64,000 nucleotides of DNA. It comes from Pyxicephalus adspersus. Its lineage: Eukaryota > Chordata > Amphibia > Anura > Pyxicephalidae. The notes beneath the pieces are model-generated. The model saw only the letters and a program-made list of their open reading frames with translations. It did not search any database and was not told where the DNA came from. Made by a program: the position numbers and the translations under genes. Location: contig NC_092858.1 in assembly GCF_032062135.1 (NCBI RefSeq), positions 126,624,818-126,688,817 on the forward strand, written 5' to 3'. Below are positions 37,301 to 46,430 of the stretch, one piece after another; position 1 is the first letter of the stretch; the number at the start of each line of letters is the position of its first letter.

Positions 37301-40300
37301 TTTATTTTTCTTGTTATATCCTGAAGTTTTCACTATACAAAAGTAACAGTTACTGAAATGATCTCCTGGCTTTTGTCAAACCATACGTATACCGAATGGC
37401 ATATTATGACTTGTTTCCTTTGTCCACATCCAAAAACCCTCAACACACTGTTTGCACACCTTATGAGGGGCCCAAGACTTATCTTGATCACCAAGTTTAA
37501 CTTTGAAATATGCCAAATAGGCTTGCTCTTAAAATCTGGATGTTCGCCCTTTGACTGGGAATGGTGAAACTGCCACAGATATAACAAAATGAATCAGGGT
37601 GGTTTAGGCACTTACGACAAAAAACAGCAGAACTAGACATGATCTGAAAAAAAATTTGCGTGTAAGTAGAAAAATAAATTTTGCTTATTCACTACGTAGA
37701 GCAGCGCACAACCTCACCTGACCACACTGTCTTGCGTGTAAATGAATAGCCTATACAAATCCACGCTACAGTAATTGCATTAATATAAGCGGTAGAGAAA
37801 AAACCTGACGTGATAAAAGAAAACTAACTGCACTTTCGGAATCAGCATGCCTATTTTAGTGTAAATTAGCTTAAAAATTGAAGTCACCAAAAAAATTGTT
37901 GAAAATTGTTCCCCAGTGTAATCCTCTATAGCAGGCTGAAGGCAGAGTGGTAAGAAAGAAAGCTGCAAAACCACAGCCCCTGAATAGGGTTTTCACAAAT
38001 ATCAATACAAAGTGGACAGGATGTGTTACTCTCAAAACAAAACAAAGCTTGATGAAGTATAAATCCAGGGTAGATTTATAGGATACTGCTCGTTACTGCT
38101 AACTTTCAGATCATCTATGCAATAGAAATGTTACGCACACACCTGACAACCGGATCTCCTGCAGCAATACTTCACCTTCTGGTGGCATACCACGACAAGG
38201 AAACTTTCACCCCCAAAACCATCTCCTTCCTCAAGATCTTGTGCTCCATATCTTACCAGCCCCTTATTTTTTCATTAGTGTAGTCACTCCCTGGGAGCAC
38301 TCCTCCGTTACTTGTTATTACTAGTATTGTCACAGACAGAATTCCTATGTTGCTCCCTCACCTGCTCCCTAAATCTCACTTTCCACCTCCCTCTCCTATC
38401 ATTACTGTGTTCTATTACACCCTCACCCACAGAAGAAACACTAATGAAAAGCAGAGTATCAGCAACATCTGTGTAAAAGTGGTTCAGTCACCGCAAATTT
38501 ATAGGGGTGGACAAAAATGTAAAAAATTTTTAAAATTATACAAAGAGAGTGCGCTCTTATATTACAGTGTGAAATGCAAGGCAGCGTAGTGGAGTCCGGG
38601 GGGAATAACTTACCATTGCCAAGTAGGACAATGATGAACAAGATGATCACCAGCAGCCAGGAACTGATCGATAAAAAAAAGACGGAAAATAGGGGTTACC
38701 AAGAATCACAATAATACTGCACAAGACAGACAGAATTCATACCTTACAGTATTGTTCTAATATTCAAAGATTTATTTTATGCAACAAAAGGTCAAATCAA
38801 AAGGGGATAGATTTTAAAATGAGGAGATGTTCTAGTTACCTACCTTACAAAACAAATTGTTATCTGTTCAAACCTACCTTGCGTTGGAAGGATAGAAAAT
38901 ATGAAATGGTTTAGTGGAACACCCACACTGACATAGACTAAAAGGATAACAAGGAAAGCACTAGGATTTTGACATTAATGGATCTGATTAGTGGCTGTGG
39001 GTAACTCAAGACAGTCCTTGTTTGGAATATACCGTACAAATAAATGAGGTTGCCAGCCTTTCAAAATATTACACTGACCAGCAGCACTGATTCCATATTA
39101 GGAAAAAATGTTTTAGCTGAAATATGGAAGACAAATGTTTCATAGTTCATAGCTCAAACCTACTAGTATCTAAAAAGTAGTATGGCCATGCTCAGAGACA
39201 ACAAAAATATATGAACAGGCAAATGGCAAATATCACAAGAGGGGCATTTCCTGGGCATAACTGTAGATAGAAGTTACACACACAACAATAAGGGGCTGTT
39301 CTTTGGCAGCTTGCTTCACATTTGAAATTTTATTTAATATGTGTGAAAAAAAGGAAGTGATGGTACAAGCTTTTGAAGGATTAGCGCTGGTTAACAGAAT
39401 ATATTTATATTTTTAATGTTGTAATGAGCCTTTCATACAGAGGAACATGCAATAAACAAACTTTATCCTATCAATGGCTGCCCAACTGCAACAAGCGACA
39501 GTTGAGCTTTGGCCAAGTGTATGTAAACCTTAACTGTGAAAGTTTGGGATTCCATTTCTTTGTACACATCCTATACCATACAGACTAATAGAATTAGAGC
39601 CCTTGTCATCCTGTGACCACTGGATATAATACTCTTTTAATGTACTTAGAAAAATATGCAGCTTGTTATTTGCAAACATCACATACTCTTCAAAGCTTAT
39701 TTTAACCCAAACTTTAGTCTGTTAAATTTACTATTGAGAGCATCTTGCTATATCTTGCTATGTTTGAGAAGTATAGTATATATAGTATATAATATAGTAA
39801 ATATTTGACTGTATAGATAATAAATATATATGTATATATAGTATAGTATAGTGTATATTGACTGTTATCAATTACATTGTTCTGCATGGAGTACTAACCC
39901 CCATGCTAAGAATGAGAGAGGGGCAGGATTCCATAGCCCTATTTGTTTTTTCATTATACAAAATGATAAGCCAGCATTGTCATTCTAGGGCTAAATGTAT
40001 GTTGCAGGCAGAGTCTATGGGTGAAAATAAAAAACAAAAAAATAGCTTGAAAAACAGAAATCAACTGCAGATACCACGTCTAAAGAATGATAACCTGCAA
40101 TATATACATTTAATATTTTTACATAAAAGGATTAAGAAAAATAAAAGTATTGTACTGATCTATTCCATCAATGCAACATCTAACCATACTGGAATACTTT
40201 AGTGATGTGCATTACAGGACTTGTACAGAACACATTACATGACATCTGCAGCTGACAAATAGCTTTCCCTATGGCACCAATCATATTTCAATTATATGTT

Positions 40301-43184
40301 CCCTCTGGTATACAACTCCATTGGTTAATAAACTGTAAACTACTGAATACCTATATCCAAGAGATTGGTTGTCTTTCCCGGATATGTTTCATTTAATATT
40401 TAGAACTATGCCCACAACATCTTTGGTCCCTAATTATAAGGCTGCCATCACATTTTTGAAGCCAAGCTATTAACCAATCTGGGTGCAATCAGCATAAGAT
40501 TTGCTGGAGGAGGTTCATCAACAAACACGGTCTATGATTATGTGAGCAATCCACAGGGAAGTCACTAAAACTGTAGCATGCTGGCTGTAAAAAATACAAC
40601 AGTCAGAACACACTTTTTGAGAAATAGGCCATCAAGAGTCCCTTTTCTAAGAATATTACACAACTTATTTGAAATTTAAGGAAGTAAAAAACATGAAGTG
40701 GAAAAAAAAAAAAATTAAAAGTTACCAAATTATGAAGCTTTTAAAACCGATTACGACATAGGACTTTTAGCATGCAAGGAGCCCAAGCCTTGAGGAGGTT
40801 GCTTTGTCCTATTTGTGTTAGGATGGTATTTTTGGTAGAGAATACTTTTTAAAAAGATCATCAATTCACTTTAAAGCCTATTTTAGGTCTGATTTTGTTT
40901 TGGATGTTGTATGGAATGGTTGGATTTGCATTAAGTTTTTATTATTTGCCTGCTGAGGAGATTCTGACTATTTGTCCTGGTGACTATTGTAAACGTGAAA
41001 TAAGGAAAAATTGTAGGTTGTCTCCAGATCAAAAATAAAAGGTGAAAACCTGAAAGGGAAACCTTGTTTTAATGGAAACTAAATTGGGGTTACTTTGGAC
41101 AGAGGTACTCTCACTAATGGCATCAGAAGTTTTAATCACCCCTCTACACTAAAATAAAAAAAGGAAAGTTTTGACTTTAAATTTATAAGCTTCCACATTA
41201 ACCACCGGGGCGTTTCACTGATGTCTAGATTTCTGTACCAAAAGCGGTACACTGTTTTTCATGAAATTTTTTTTTTTTAAACTGTAGACCTGTAACTTAC
41301 AGAAATATGTCTGAACAGGGTTCTAGTAGATATTATGAATATAAAAAAAGTTTGAAACACACAATCATGTAAAAAAAAAAAAAAAAAAAAATTTCTTTTA
41401 ATAAAATTAAATAAAAAACACAAAAATCAGCTTAAACAAGAATACATAAATAAATCAAAAATACTGAAAATGCAATAATTCGGTATACTGTATAGAAATT
41501 TTTCTAAAACACCTCCCTAGTGTTGTAAATTTTAAAACAGAGTCCAACGTCACATACCTATAGACAAAACCACATAAATATATTTTGTATTATTTTGTAT
41601 TGGATACAGAACTTTGTATTGAATCCAATAGAAAATATTTGAAATTCCCGCTACGACCCCGTCGAAGGGCACATCATCAGGAATCGCCGAGGGACGTGTA
41701 CGCGAACACCGGGTGTTCTAATTCTTTCCGAACTTCCATGCAAAAAGTGTTAAATTTTTTGCATCGAAATTTATTTTAGATTGTAGGCTATAATTCACCG
41801 AATTACTCAATAATTACTTATAATTCACAGAATTACCGCATAACTCACCGAAATATGTCCAAAAATTTATAAATTTAATAATAAAACATTTTTTTATAAA
41901 ACATAAAAAAAATCTTTAAAAAAAAAAAAAAATAGTGTAATGTAATGTACTGTATAGTAGCTTATATAATACAATTATATATATATTATTTAAAGATTTC
42001 TTTGTATTAGACTCAATACAGCTTTTTTGTATTGAGTGCAATACAAAGTAATTTGAAATTCCCGCCCCGCCTCCCGTCCGCACCGACGCATGCAGCGACG
42101 CCACCGGGAAACCCCGGAGATCGTTACTGCACACGCCGGGAAAAGACAGAAGAGGACAGACGTCTCCGGAGGAGCTGCGGGGAAAGGGTAAGTATTTTTT
42201 TTCAGTTGTAATCCGATTGTCATACAATATTGTATGACAATCAGATTGCAATGTCACGCTTGTTTATATTTTTAGCTACCCCGACCTTGGTTCGGGGTAA
42301 ACGATAGTAGCAATTTTACTTACCCCGAACCAAGGTCGGGCTAACCGCCCGGGTGGTTAAATGTGGGTTTGTAGCAGAAATGGAAGGAGGTCCATGACAC
42401 CTTTCTCGAATTTGGCGCTGACAGCATTACTATTACAAACTATGTACCTTGAGCCAACACATGCATATATGTGGTGACTGCAAACATCTGTATTGAGAGA
42501 AAAATCAAAGCTGAGCTGAATATGCACTGCGTCAGCTTTGGTTGCAAGGGAAAGCCAGAAAGATAAATAACTCCAGTGTGCCTATGGAGGAGTTACGTCG
42601 TCCCAGCACGACCAATGAAGATGGCTGAAGAAAAGGAAGATGGCACTGATAGGCGAGTTGCACAGATTTATTTTCAATTTACAAAAATTCTCTGCTTACC
42701 TCTTCAGGGGTGATAACTCCAGTCTCTTTAAATTTTGACTCCTATGTGATGGAAAAAAAATGAAAAAAAATTTGCAAAATATGAACAATATTTTAGTCTG
42801 AAAATTTGCATCAAACTAAACTTTAACAGAGATCAGACACTAAAAAAACAAAATCAGAATATTGTCAGATATTTAATCTTTCAAATTTGTTTCCAGTGAC
42901 AGATGAATAAATGAGTGCTGTACACACAGTGCCCATTCTGTTCCATGGAAAACGGGAGGGGGAAGATGAGCAAGGAAGATCCCAGAACGCCCGTCCTCCA
43001 CTGACATGTATAGTGGACGTTTCCAGTCGGTCATTCATTATTCTAGCATGGTAGATTGATTAAGATGTCAGGCAAATGCTGAACACGTCAGGTTTTCACC
43101 AGAGACAAGAACAACCATGCATCTCAGGCAATGATTATCTGACGTGTACACACAGCCTAAGTTGTTTACTTGTTTATTATTATT

Positions 43185-43220
<36 letters not shown>

Positions 43221-46200
43221 CATGATTTATATAGTGACAGCACATTACGCAGTGCTGTACATTAAATAGGGGTTGCAAATAACAGACAGATATAGACAGT
43301 GACACAGGAGGAGAAGACCCTGGCAAGAAGAGCTTACAATTTACTTGTTCGATTTTCACAAAGGAACAAAACGGATGTCTCTTATGACCAATAAACTAGT
43401 GTCAGAGGATGATCTCTTGCTCCACAAACAAACATGAACACTTGGGGCAATCTGACAATAACTGTTTCATGATGATTTTTGGTGATTTTTCAATAAAGCT
43501 GGGTAGAGAAGAAGTAGTGTGCCTACCGGCAGGATTTCTTTTTATTTTCTGCTGGCAAAGTTAATGATAAAAAAATCTCCCTTTGGATACAGACTGAAAA
43601 CAGAAGAGAACACCTCCAACATTCCTCATCAGTGTGCAAAGTTCCTGCAAATTATTGCTACTGCCTGTCAGTTTGCAGGCAAAAAAAAAACCAGAATAAT
43701 GTGCATGTGTAGTCAACCTTCATGGAGAGTGCTGACAATCTGTACTATACCACATTTATATTTCTAAATTAGGTAAATTAGTCTTTTAATTATGTAATTC
43801 ATCTACTGCAGTGTACTTGAAATTTGAAAGATGCAGATTTACAGAGATAAAGAGGAATTCTGTATAGGAGAACCTTGTACAAGTAAAAAATGGCATTATT
43901 GCCACTTCCTTTTTCTATTTTGTAGGAAATGTTGAGCATGTTTTGAACAAGAATGTACAACATGTGGCACAGTGACAGAAATGTTTCCATGCACAGAGTG
44001 AAGGAACTTTTTACTCTACCTGTAGACTTTTGCAGTCCATTCTAAACCTTTTCATAATTGCAAATCAGCCACATGGATAATTTAACTCATCCACTGGATG
44101 ACTGGTGTTTATAATTTATCTCATATTACTTTACCACATCATTCACCTGAAATACACAGTTATGACATTCACTGAAACATTTTCCAGTAGTGAATCAATT
44201 TGCCCTTTTCCAATAGATCTGAATAGAATATCTGGTTGTTAAAGAGGAACCCAAAACAATAAAATCACACTTACCTTCAATCCCGCAGATCAGTCTATCC
44301 GCTGGGCGTTTTTTTCCCATCAGGTCTCGTGTCATCCCTGTATCCGTCTTCAGCCTGGCACAGAGGGAGTAGGAGATGCCGCCATCTTCTCTCTTCTTCC
44401 TCCTACGTCACCTGATCTCGCACTGCACATGTGCGAGATTGGCAGTTTTTTTACCTATTGATGAAAGGGCTCCTTCTGCACATGCCCAAGAATAGCCAAG
44501 AGCCTCCCGAGATGCGTGACGTAGCTTTCCCTGGAAGGCTCTTCATTCTTGATCACCTGGGCAAACTAACAAATAACATTTTTACTTTAAATAAAAGGGT
44601 TCTATACCAATTTGTGTAAAGTAAAAATTTTGAGTTTAGGTACGCTTTAAGCACTGGGCTGTCTGGAGACATCACTGTTAAATCTGAACTAAACTTGTGC
44701 AACTCGCCAATCCCTGTTCCATCAGAGGGTGCCACCATCTTCCTTTTGGGAGCCATTCTTATAAAGCACGGGAGTTCATTCTTCCCAGCACGCGCAGGGG
44801 AAGCCAGGATTTGGACAGTTCCCCAATGCGATTAGGCAGGTAAGATGGTTTATTGTAGAAGAGACATCGCCTGTTCCTTTCTGCAATAACCAACTGGCTG
44901 ATTCTGAATAGCTTTACTTACACTTTAAGGTACATATTGCAGTGTTCTTTCCAGACATTTGTTTTAGCTGGGTGGTAGGAAGCTATGGATGGGTGGTGGC
45001 TCCTGAATTGTGACCCAACTTTTTAGTAACAGCCGAATGGTTACTGAAAAATCCCAGGTGGTGCGCCCAGCTGCGAGAGGCTGGGGAGAACTCTAATATT
45101 GGGTTGTTGAGAGGTCGGCCCAACTATTGACTGGAAACTGCTGGACGTTGTGCCACCTCGGCAAGCAGCAGCCAATTGAAAACTTGGGAGCCATTGTGTT
45201 TGAAACAAAGAGTTTAATGTATCATATTGGGCTAGCCAGGCATATAGGGATGTAATAGTGCCAGCATGTGGGCTGACAGGGAGGACCAGGCACAAGCCAG
45301 GTACCGGTGTGCTAGAATGTAGTACAACACTACAGACTATATTGGATGATGAGATCTGGTTGGGTGAAAGCCTGATGTGAATGTGCAAAAGTCACGTCAT
45401 CAGAGATCACCCAAACGGCCAAGAAAGGTTTCCAGACCCAGAAAAAAAAGCATAGGCAGGTGGAGTCAGAATGCAATTTATCCGACATTATAAGAGATTA
45501 GGAGTGATTTATAAATAGAAATCGTTATACGCGATAGTCACATCAAACATTACTGAAATAACCCATCAAATATGCACTGGAAATACACTATATTTTCCCT
45601 TTATTGATAAATATACTTTAACTATACATTATAAACATACACGATCCCTAACAAATCTGCCTGCTTTGTGGAGTCACATCCCATTATGAATGTTGTATCA
45701 ATTCTCCGAGCACACGTGTGAAAAGTCTGGGGAGCCAGACATCGGTACCCCATGTACCCACCATAGTAAGTGATAACAACGACAGTCCTTCCTCCCAGGG
45801 AACAGGGGTTAAAGCTAAATCTATATAAAAGATTGGGGATCAAGCTGATTCTTTATTACAGAAGGAACCGGCAATGTCATTGTTGAGTTTGGTCAGCGTT
45901 ACCTGGATTTCTGACAATACTACTTCGGTACAAAGACTACACAAAGTTTTATATTTTCCTGTAACTATGTAGCATTAGGTTTACCCTGATTACATATAAA
46001 CTGGATTGTTTACAAACACTACATCAATGTATAGCTGTTGTCACTATACATAGATTGTAAAATCACATTCCTAGATTGTAAGCTCTTTGGGGCAGGATCC
46101 TCCCCTCCTCCTTTGTCACTGTCTGTATCTGTCTGTCATTTGCAACCTCTATTTATTGTACAGCGCTGCGTAATATGTTGGCGCTATATAAATCGTGTTT

Positions 46201-46430
46201 AATAATAATATGGTCAGTTCTATATGGCTGTATCAGGAACTCCCTGCACCTCTGACAGGTGGGTGTCTATTATTCTCAGTAGGATGCTCAGCACCCCCAG
46301 CATGTCTCTGTATCCACACCCCAGGCATGGCTCAGGTCTGCCATGATGGTTCCCATACCTTGAGCACAGGAGTCCAATACTCGGCTACCTCCAGAGCCTT
46401 GCCCTTCACCGTATTAATGACGCTCTGCAT
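19288..46430 (-). CDS. ATG3: Autophagy-related protein 3, E2-like enzyme (complete, 12 coding exons)
   Basis: ATG3 accepts LC3/ATG8 from the E1 ATG7 through a cysteine thioester and transfers it to phosphatidylethanolamine on the growing phagophore. Twelve minus-strand exons sum to 945 nt, 314 codons plus stop, the same length as human ATG3, and every junction is in phase. Residues 1-24 form the membrane-sensing amphipathic helix. The E2-like fold follows, with an acidic flexible insert at about residues 132-170. The catalytic Cys264 is in the HPC motif, and the C-terminus is YTRHFTM. Distinctive points are Trp at residue 19, where human has Leu, and an uninterrupted Asp run in the flexible insert. 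The gene is head-to-head with SLC35A5 and shares its promoter. Introns are packed with transposons, including a broken foreign gene in intron 3. No disabling change was seen. Confidence 0.97.
19370..19872 (-). other. ATG3: ATG3 intron 11
   Basis: A 503-bp intron with donor GTATCC and acceptor TCTTCAG. Nothing else recognised. Confidence 0.8.
19873..19941 (-). CDS. ATG3: ATG3 coding exon 11
   Basis: The exon is 69 nt, with acceptor ACCTATAG and donor CACAT|GTATCC. It reads [20 protein letters not shown], then VHM. The split methionine codon is completed by exon 12. Confidence 0.96.
19942..20994 (-). other. ATG3: ATG3 intron 10
   Basis: A 1,053-bp intron containing the hAT-like element at 20,667-20,903. 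No coding signal. Confidence 0.75.
20667..20903. mobile_element. hAT-like MITE, 237 bp, in ATG3 intron 10
   Basis: Starts CAGCCTTTCTTGACC and ends GACTGAGAAACACTG. The flanking 8-mers CCTTAAGA and CTTTAAAA match at six positions. The interior words GGGGGAACCCTT and AGGAACCCCCAGCAACC are the shared AGGAACC palindromic motif of this family. No ORF. Confidence 0.7.
20995..21122 (-). CDS. ATG3: ATG3 coding exon 10 (catalytic cysteine)
   Basis: The exon is 128 nt. It reads [20 protein letters not shown], then [20 protein letters not shown], then PCR. The cysteine of the HPC motif is codon 264, the known thioester-forming residue of ATG3. Donor GTATTT, acceptor AATTTAAG. Confidence 0.97.
21569..22049. 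mobile_element. Tc1/mariner-like non-autonomous element (481 bp, TA-flanked)
   Basis: Left end CAGGTAATCCCCGAGTTAAG. Right end, reverse-complemented, CAGGTAGTCCCTGGGTTAC. TA is present on both sides. Internal subterminal words (CCGACATACAGACAACTC; CTTACATACAAATTCAACTT) are also inverted. This pattern fits the pogo/Tigger branch of Tc1/mariner; no transposase ORF remains. Confidence 0.75.
24594..24677. repeat. 42-bp tandem duplication
   Basis: Two adjacent copies of a 42-bp unit starting ACTATAATC and ending GGTAGATGGATAGAT, with four mismatches. Confidence 0.85.
25421..26094. mobile_element. TIR element with TACCGTGTTTCCCCG termini
   Basis: The left end TACCGTGTTTCCCCGAAAAT and the right end ATTTTCGGGGAAACACGGTA are perfect inverses over 20 bp, including the TA target dinucleotide. 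Direct repeats of CCCCGAAAATAAGACCTA lie inside each end, and a run of C occurs near 25,660. No transposase ORF; a non-autonomous, TA-targeting DNA transposon. Confidence 0.8.
26600..27200 (-). mobile_element. L2/CR1-like LINE 3' end, degraded
   Basis: The minus strand at 27,175-26,924 encodes [20 protein letters not shown], then [15 protein letters not shown] and [12 protein letters not shown]. This is the carboxy-terminal signature seen after the reverse transcriptase in L2/CR1-clade elements (HWLP-R--FK, P-YLSDL, R-F---AP-LWN). It is truncated and has lost the catalytic domain. Confidence 0.65.
27867..28022 (-). CDS. ATG3: ATG3 coding exon 9
   Basis: The exon is 156 nt, 52 codons in phase 0. 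It reads [20 protein letters not shown], then [20 protein letters not shown], then [12 protein letters not shown]. This is the most conserved block of the ATG3 core. Confidence 0.98.
28262..28296 (-). CDS. ATG3: ATG3 coding exon 8 (small)
   Basis: The exon is 35 nt, with acceptor CTTTTTCCAG and donor GAT|GTAAGC. It reads (E)[11 protein letters not shown] and matches [12 protein letters not shown] of human ATG3. Confidence 0.93.
28297..29968 (-). other. ATG3: ATG3 intron 7
   Basis: A 1.7-kb intron with paired homopolymer runs (T near 28,352, A near 28,389). No coding signal or recognised repeat. Confidence 0.65.
29969..30050 (-). CDS. ATG3: ATG3 coding exon 7 (acidic flexible region)
   Basis: The exon is 82 nt. 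It reads [20 protein letters not shown], then GEAADME. Human has a mixed Glu/Asp run at this position; here it is eight Asp in a row, encoded by GAT/GAC codons that look microsatellite-derived. Donor GTAAAC, acceptor CTCTAAG. Confidence 0.93.
30284..30333 (-). CDS. ATG3: ATG3 coding exon 6
   Basis: The exon is 50 nt and reads (G)[16 protein letters not shown], matching [11 protein letters not shown] of ATG3. Donor CAG|GTTTGC is a weak splice donor; acceptor TTTTTTAG. Confidence 0.92.
30334..32101 (-). other. ATG3: ATG3 intron 5
   Basis: A 1.8-kb intron. The plus-strand ORF at 31,286-31,651 (121 aa) has no recognised similarity and no composition typical of a gene; taken as chance. Confidence 0.6.
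32102..32209 (-). CDS. ATG3: ATG3 coding exon 5
   Basis: The exon is 108 nt. It reads (V)[19 protein letters not shown], then [16 protein letters not shown]. It is near identical to human ATG3. Donor GCAG|GTGTGT, acceptor TTCTTCAG. Confidence 0.97.
32210..33233 (-). other. ATG3: ATG3 intron 4
   Basis: A 1.0-kb intron. Nothing recognised. Confidence 0.7.
33234..33304 (-). CDS. ATG3: ATG3 coding exon 4
   Basis: The exon is 71 nt. It reads (W)[18 protein letters not shown], then LVTKN, matching ATGEELKVKAYLPTGKQFLV of human. Donor AATG|GTAAGA, acceptor ATTTTTAG. Confidence 0.95.
34226..34392. mobile_element. hAT-like MITE, H family, copy 2
   Basis: Ends are CAATGTTTAACCCAG and GGGCTGGGGAGAACATTG. 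The core GTGACC/ATGACC...AGTA-CCACCC and GGTGGTGAGCCCAGCTAAAA are shared with the copies at 8,473, 44,940 and 49,397. There is no ORF. Confidence 0.7.
36097..37640 (-). pseudogene. Broken intronless gene of a multicopy, probably transposon-derived family
   Basis: On the minus strand, ATG at 37,640 starts [18 protein letters not shown], a CxxC...CxxC zinc-type motif. A shifted frame then gives [20 protein letters not shown] and CYFC. The open stretch 37,258-36,494 runs from [13 protein letters not shown] through a [20 protein letters not shown] block and [20 protein letters not shown] further frame ends with [13 protein letters not shown] [20 protein letters not shown] and [14 protein letters not shown] recall this arrangement as a protein family repeated many times in some invertebrate and amphibian genomes, but I cannot name its transposon class. 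At least two frameshifts and three in-frame stops (one in MV*Q, one before SSLPSAIRP, one after FDGPQIW) show the copy is dead. It has no introns and opposes nothing in ATG3. Confidence 0.7.
38614..38663 (-). CDS. ATG3: ATG3 coding exon 3
   Basis: The exon is 50 nt and reads [16 protein letters not shown](W), matching [17 protein letters not shown] of human. Donor CAATG|GTAAGT, acceptor ATCGATCAG. Confidence 0.96.
38664..42699 (-). other. ATG3: ATG3 intron 2 (4.0 kb)
   Basis: Contains TATAGTATA-rich sequence (39,775-39,850) and a large TTAA-flanked transposon (41,198-42,360). The 114-aa ORF at 39,858-40,202 has no recognised similarity. Confidence 0.65.
41198..42360. mobile_element. TTAA-flanked piggyBac-like non-autonomous element, copy A
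   Basis: The left end is TTAACCACCGGGGCG and the right end reverse-complemented is TTAACCACCCGGGCG, a near-perfect 11-bp TIR next to a TTAA duplication, the hallmark of piggyBac. The interior has a hairpin at 42,206-42,252 (GATTGTCATACAATATTGTA) and another near 42,282-42,345 (arms ACCTTGGTTCGGGGTAA / TTACCCCGAACCAAGGT). No transposase ORF. Related copies are at 50,843 (inverted) and 63,586. Confidence 0.8.
42700..42741 (-). CDS. ATG3: ATG3 coding exon 2 (small)
   Basis: The exon is 42 nt and reads [14 protein letters not shown], identical to vertebrate ATG3. Donor GAG|GTAAGC, acceptor TCACATAG. Confidence 0.97.
43170..43345 (-). repeat. L2/CR1-like LINE 3' tail, minus orientation, with (AAT)n
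   Basis: A microsatellite (AAT)n is followed by the reverse complement of the tail: TGATTTATATAGTGACAGCA, ACGCAGTGCTGTACATTAAA, AGACAGTGACACAGGAGGAG, AGCTTACAATTT. Confidence 0.8.
44239..44650. mobile_element. TTAAAG-terminal TIR element, 412 bp
   Basis: Left end TTAAAGAGGAACCCAAAAC. Right end reverse-complemented TTAAAGCGTACCTAAACTC. Internal GCCGCCATCTTCTCTCTTCT and CACCTGATCTCGCACTGCAC recur near 48,960-49,050 (GCCGCCATCTTCAGCCGCCT, CACCCGATCTTGCATTGCGC). Non-autonomous; I associate this family with frog genomes. Confidence 0.65.
44940..45093. mobile_element. hAT-like MITE, H family, copy 3
   Basis: Starts CAGTGTTCTTTCCAG and ends GGCTGGGGAGAACTCTA. The flanks ACATATTG and TAATATTG suggest an 8-bp duplication. 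The core GTGACCCAACTTTTTAGTAA and GGTGGTGCGCCCAGCTG is shared with the other copies. Confidence 0.65.
46070..46211 (+). repeat. L2/CR1-like LINE 3' tail
   Basis: The cleanest copy: TAGATTGTAAGCTCTTTGGG, CAGGATCC, CACTGTCTGTATCTGTCTGT, TACAGCGCTGCGTAATATGT, TGGCGCTATATAAATCGTGT, then AATAATAATA. Confidence 0.8.
46359..46430 (-). CDS. ATG3: ATG3 coding exon 1 (N-terminal amphipathic helix)
   Basis: The coding part is 72 nt, from ATG at 46,430 to donor CTCAAG|GTATGG. It reads [20 protein letters not shown], then PVLK, matching [20 protein letters not shown] of human. Residue 19 is Trp in place of Leu. The start is fixed by family conservation. Confidence 0.97.

Larger units (their letters stand above)
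33305..38613 (-). other. ATG3: ATG3 intron 3 (5.3 kb)
   Basis: Holds a short inverted LINE tail (about 33,875-33,915), an H-family hAT-like element (34,226-34,392), and a degraded intronless multicopy gene (36,097-37,640). No further ATG3 exon. Confidence 0.65.
42742..46358 (-). other. ATG3: ATG3 intron 1 (3.6 kb)
   Basis: Holds a region with GTACACACA ends (42,905-43,160), an inverted LINE tail (43,170-43,345), a TTAAAG-terminal element (44,239-44,650), an H-family hAT-like element (44,940-45,093), and a LINE tail (46,070-46,211). The ORFs here show no recognised protein. Confidence 0.65.

Noticed and set aside
39858..40202. 114-aa ORF in ATG3 intron 2
   Set aside because: Lysine/asparagine-rich low-complexity reading of AT-rich DNA, with no conserved motif.
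43170..43220. CRISPR-like regular AAT repeats
   Set aside because: Simple trinucleotide microsatellite at a LINE tail, with no spacers; vertebrate DNA.
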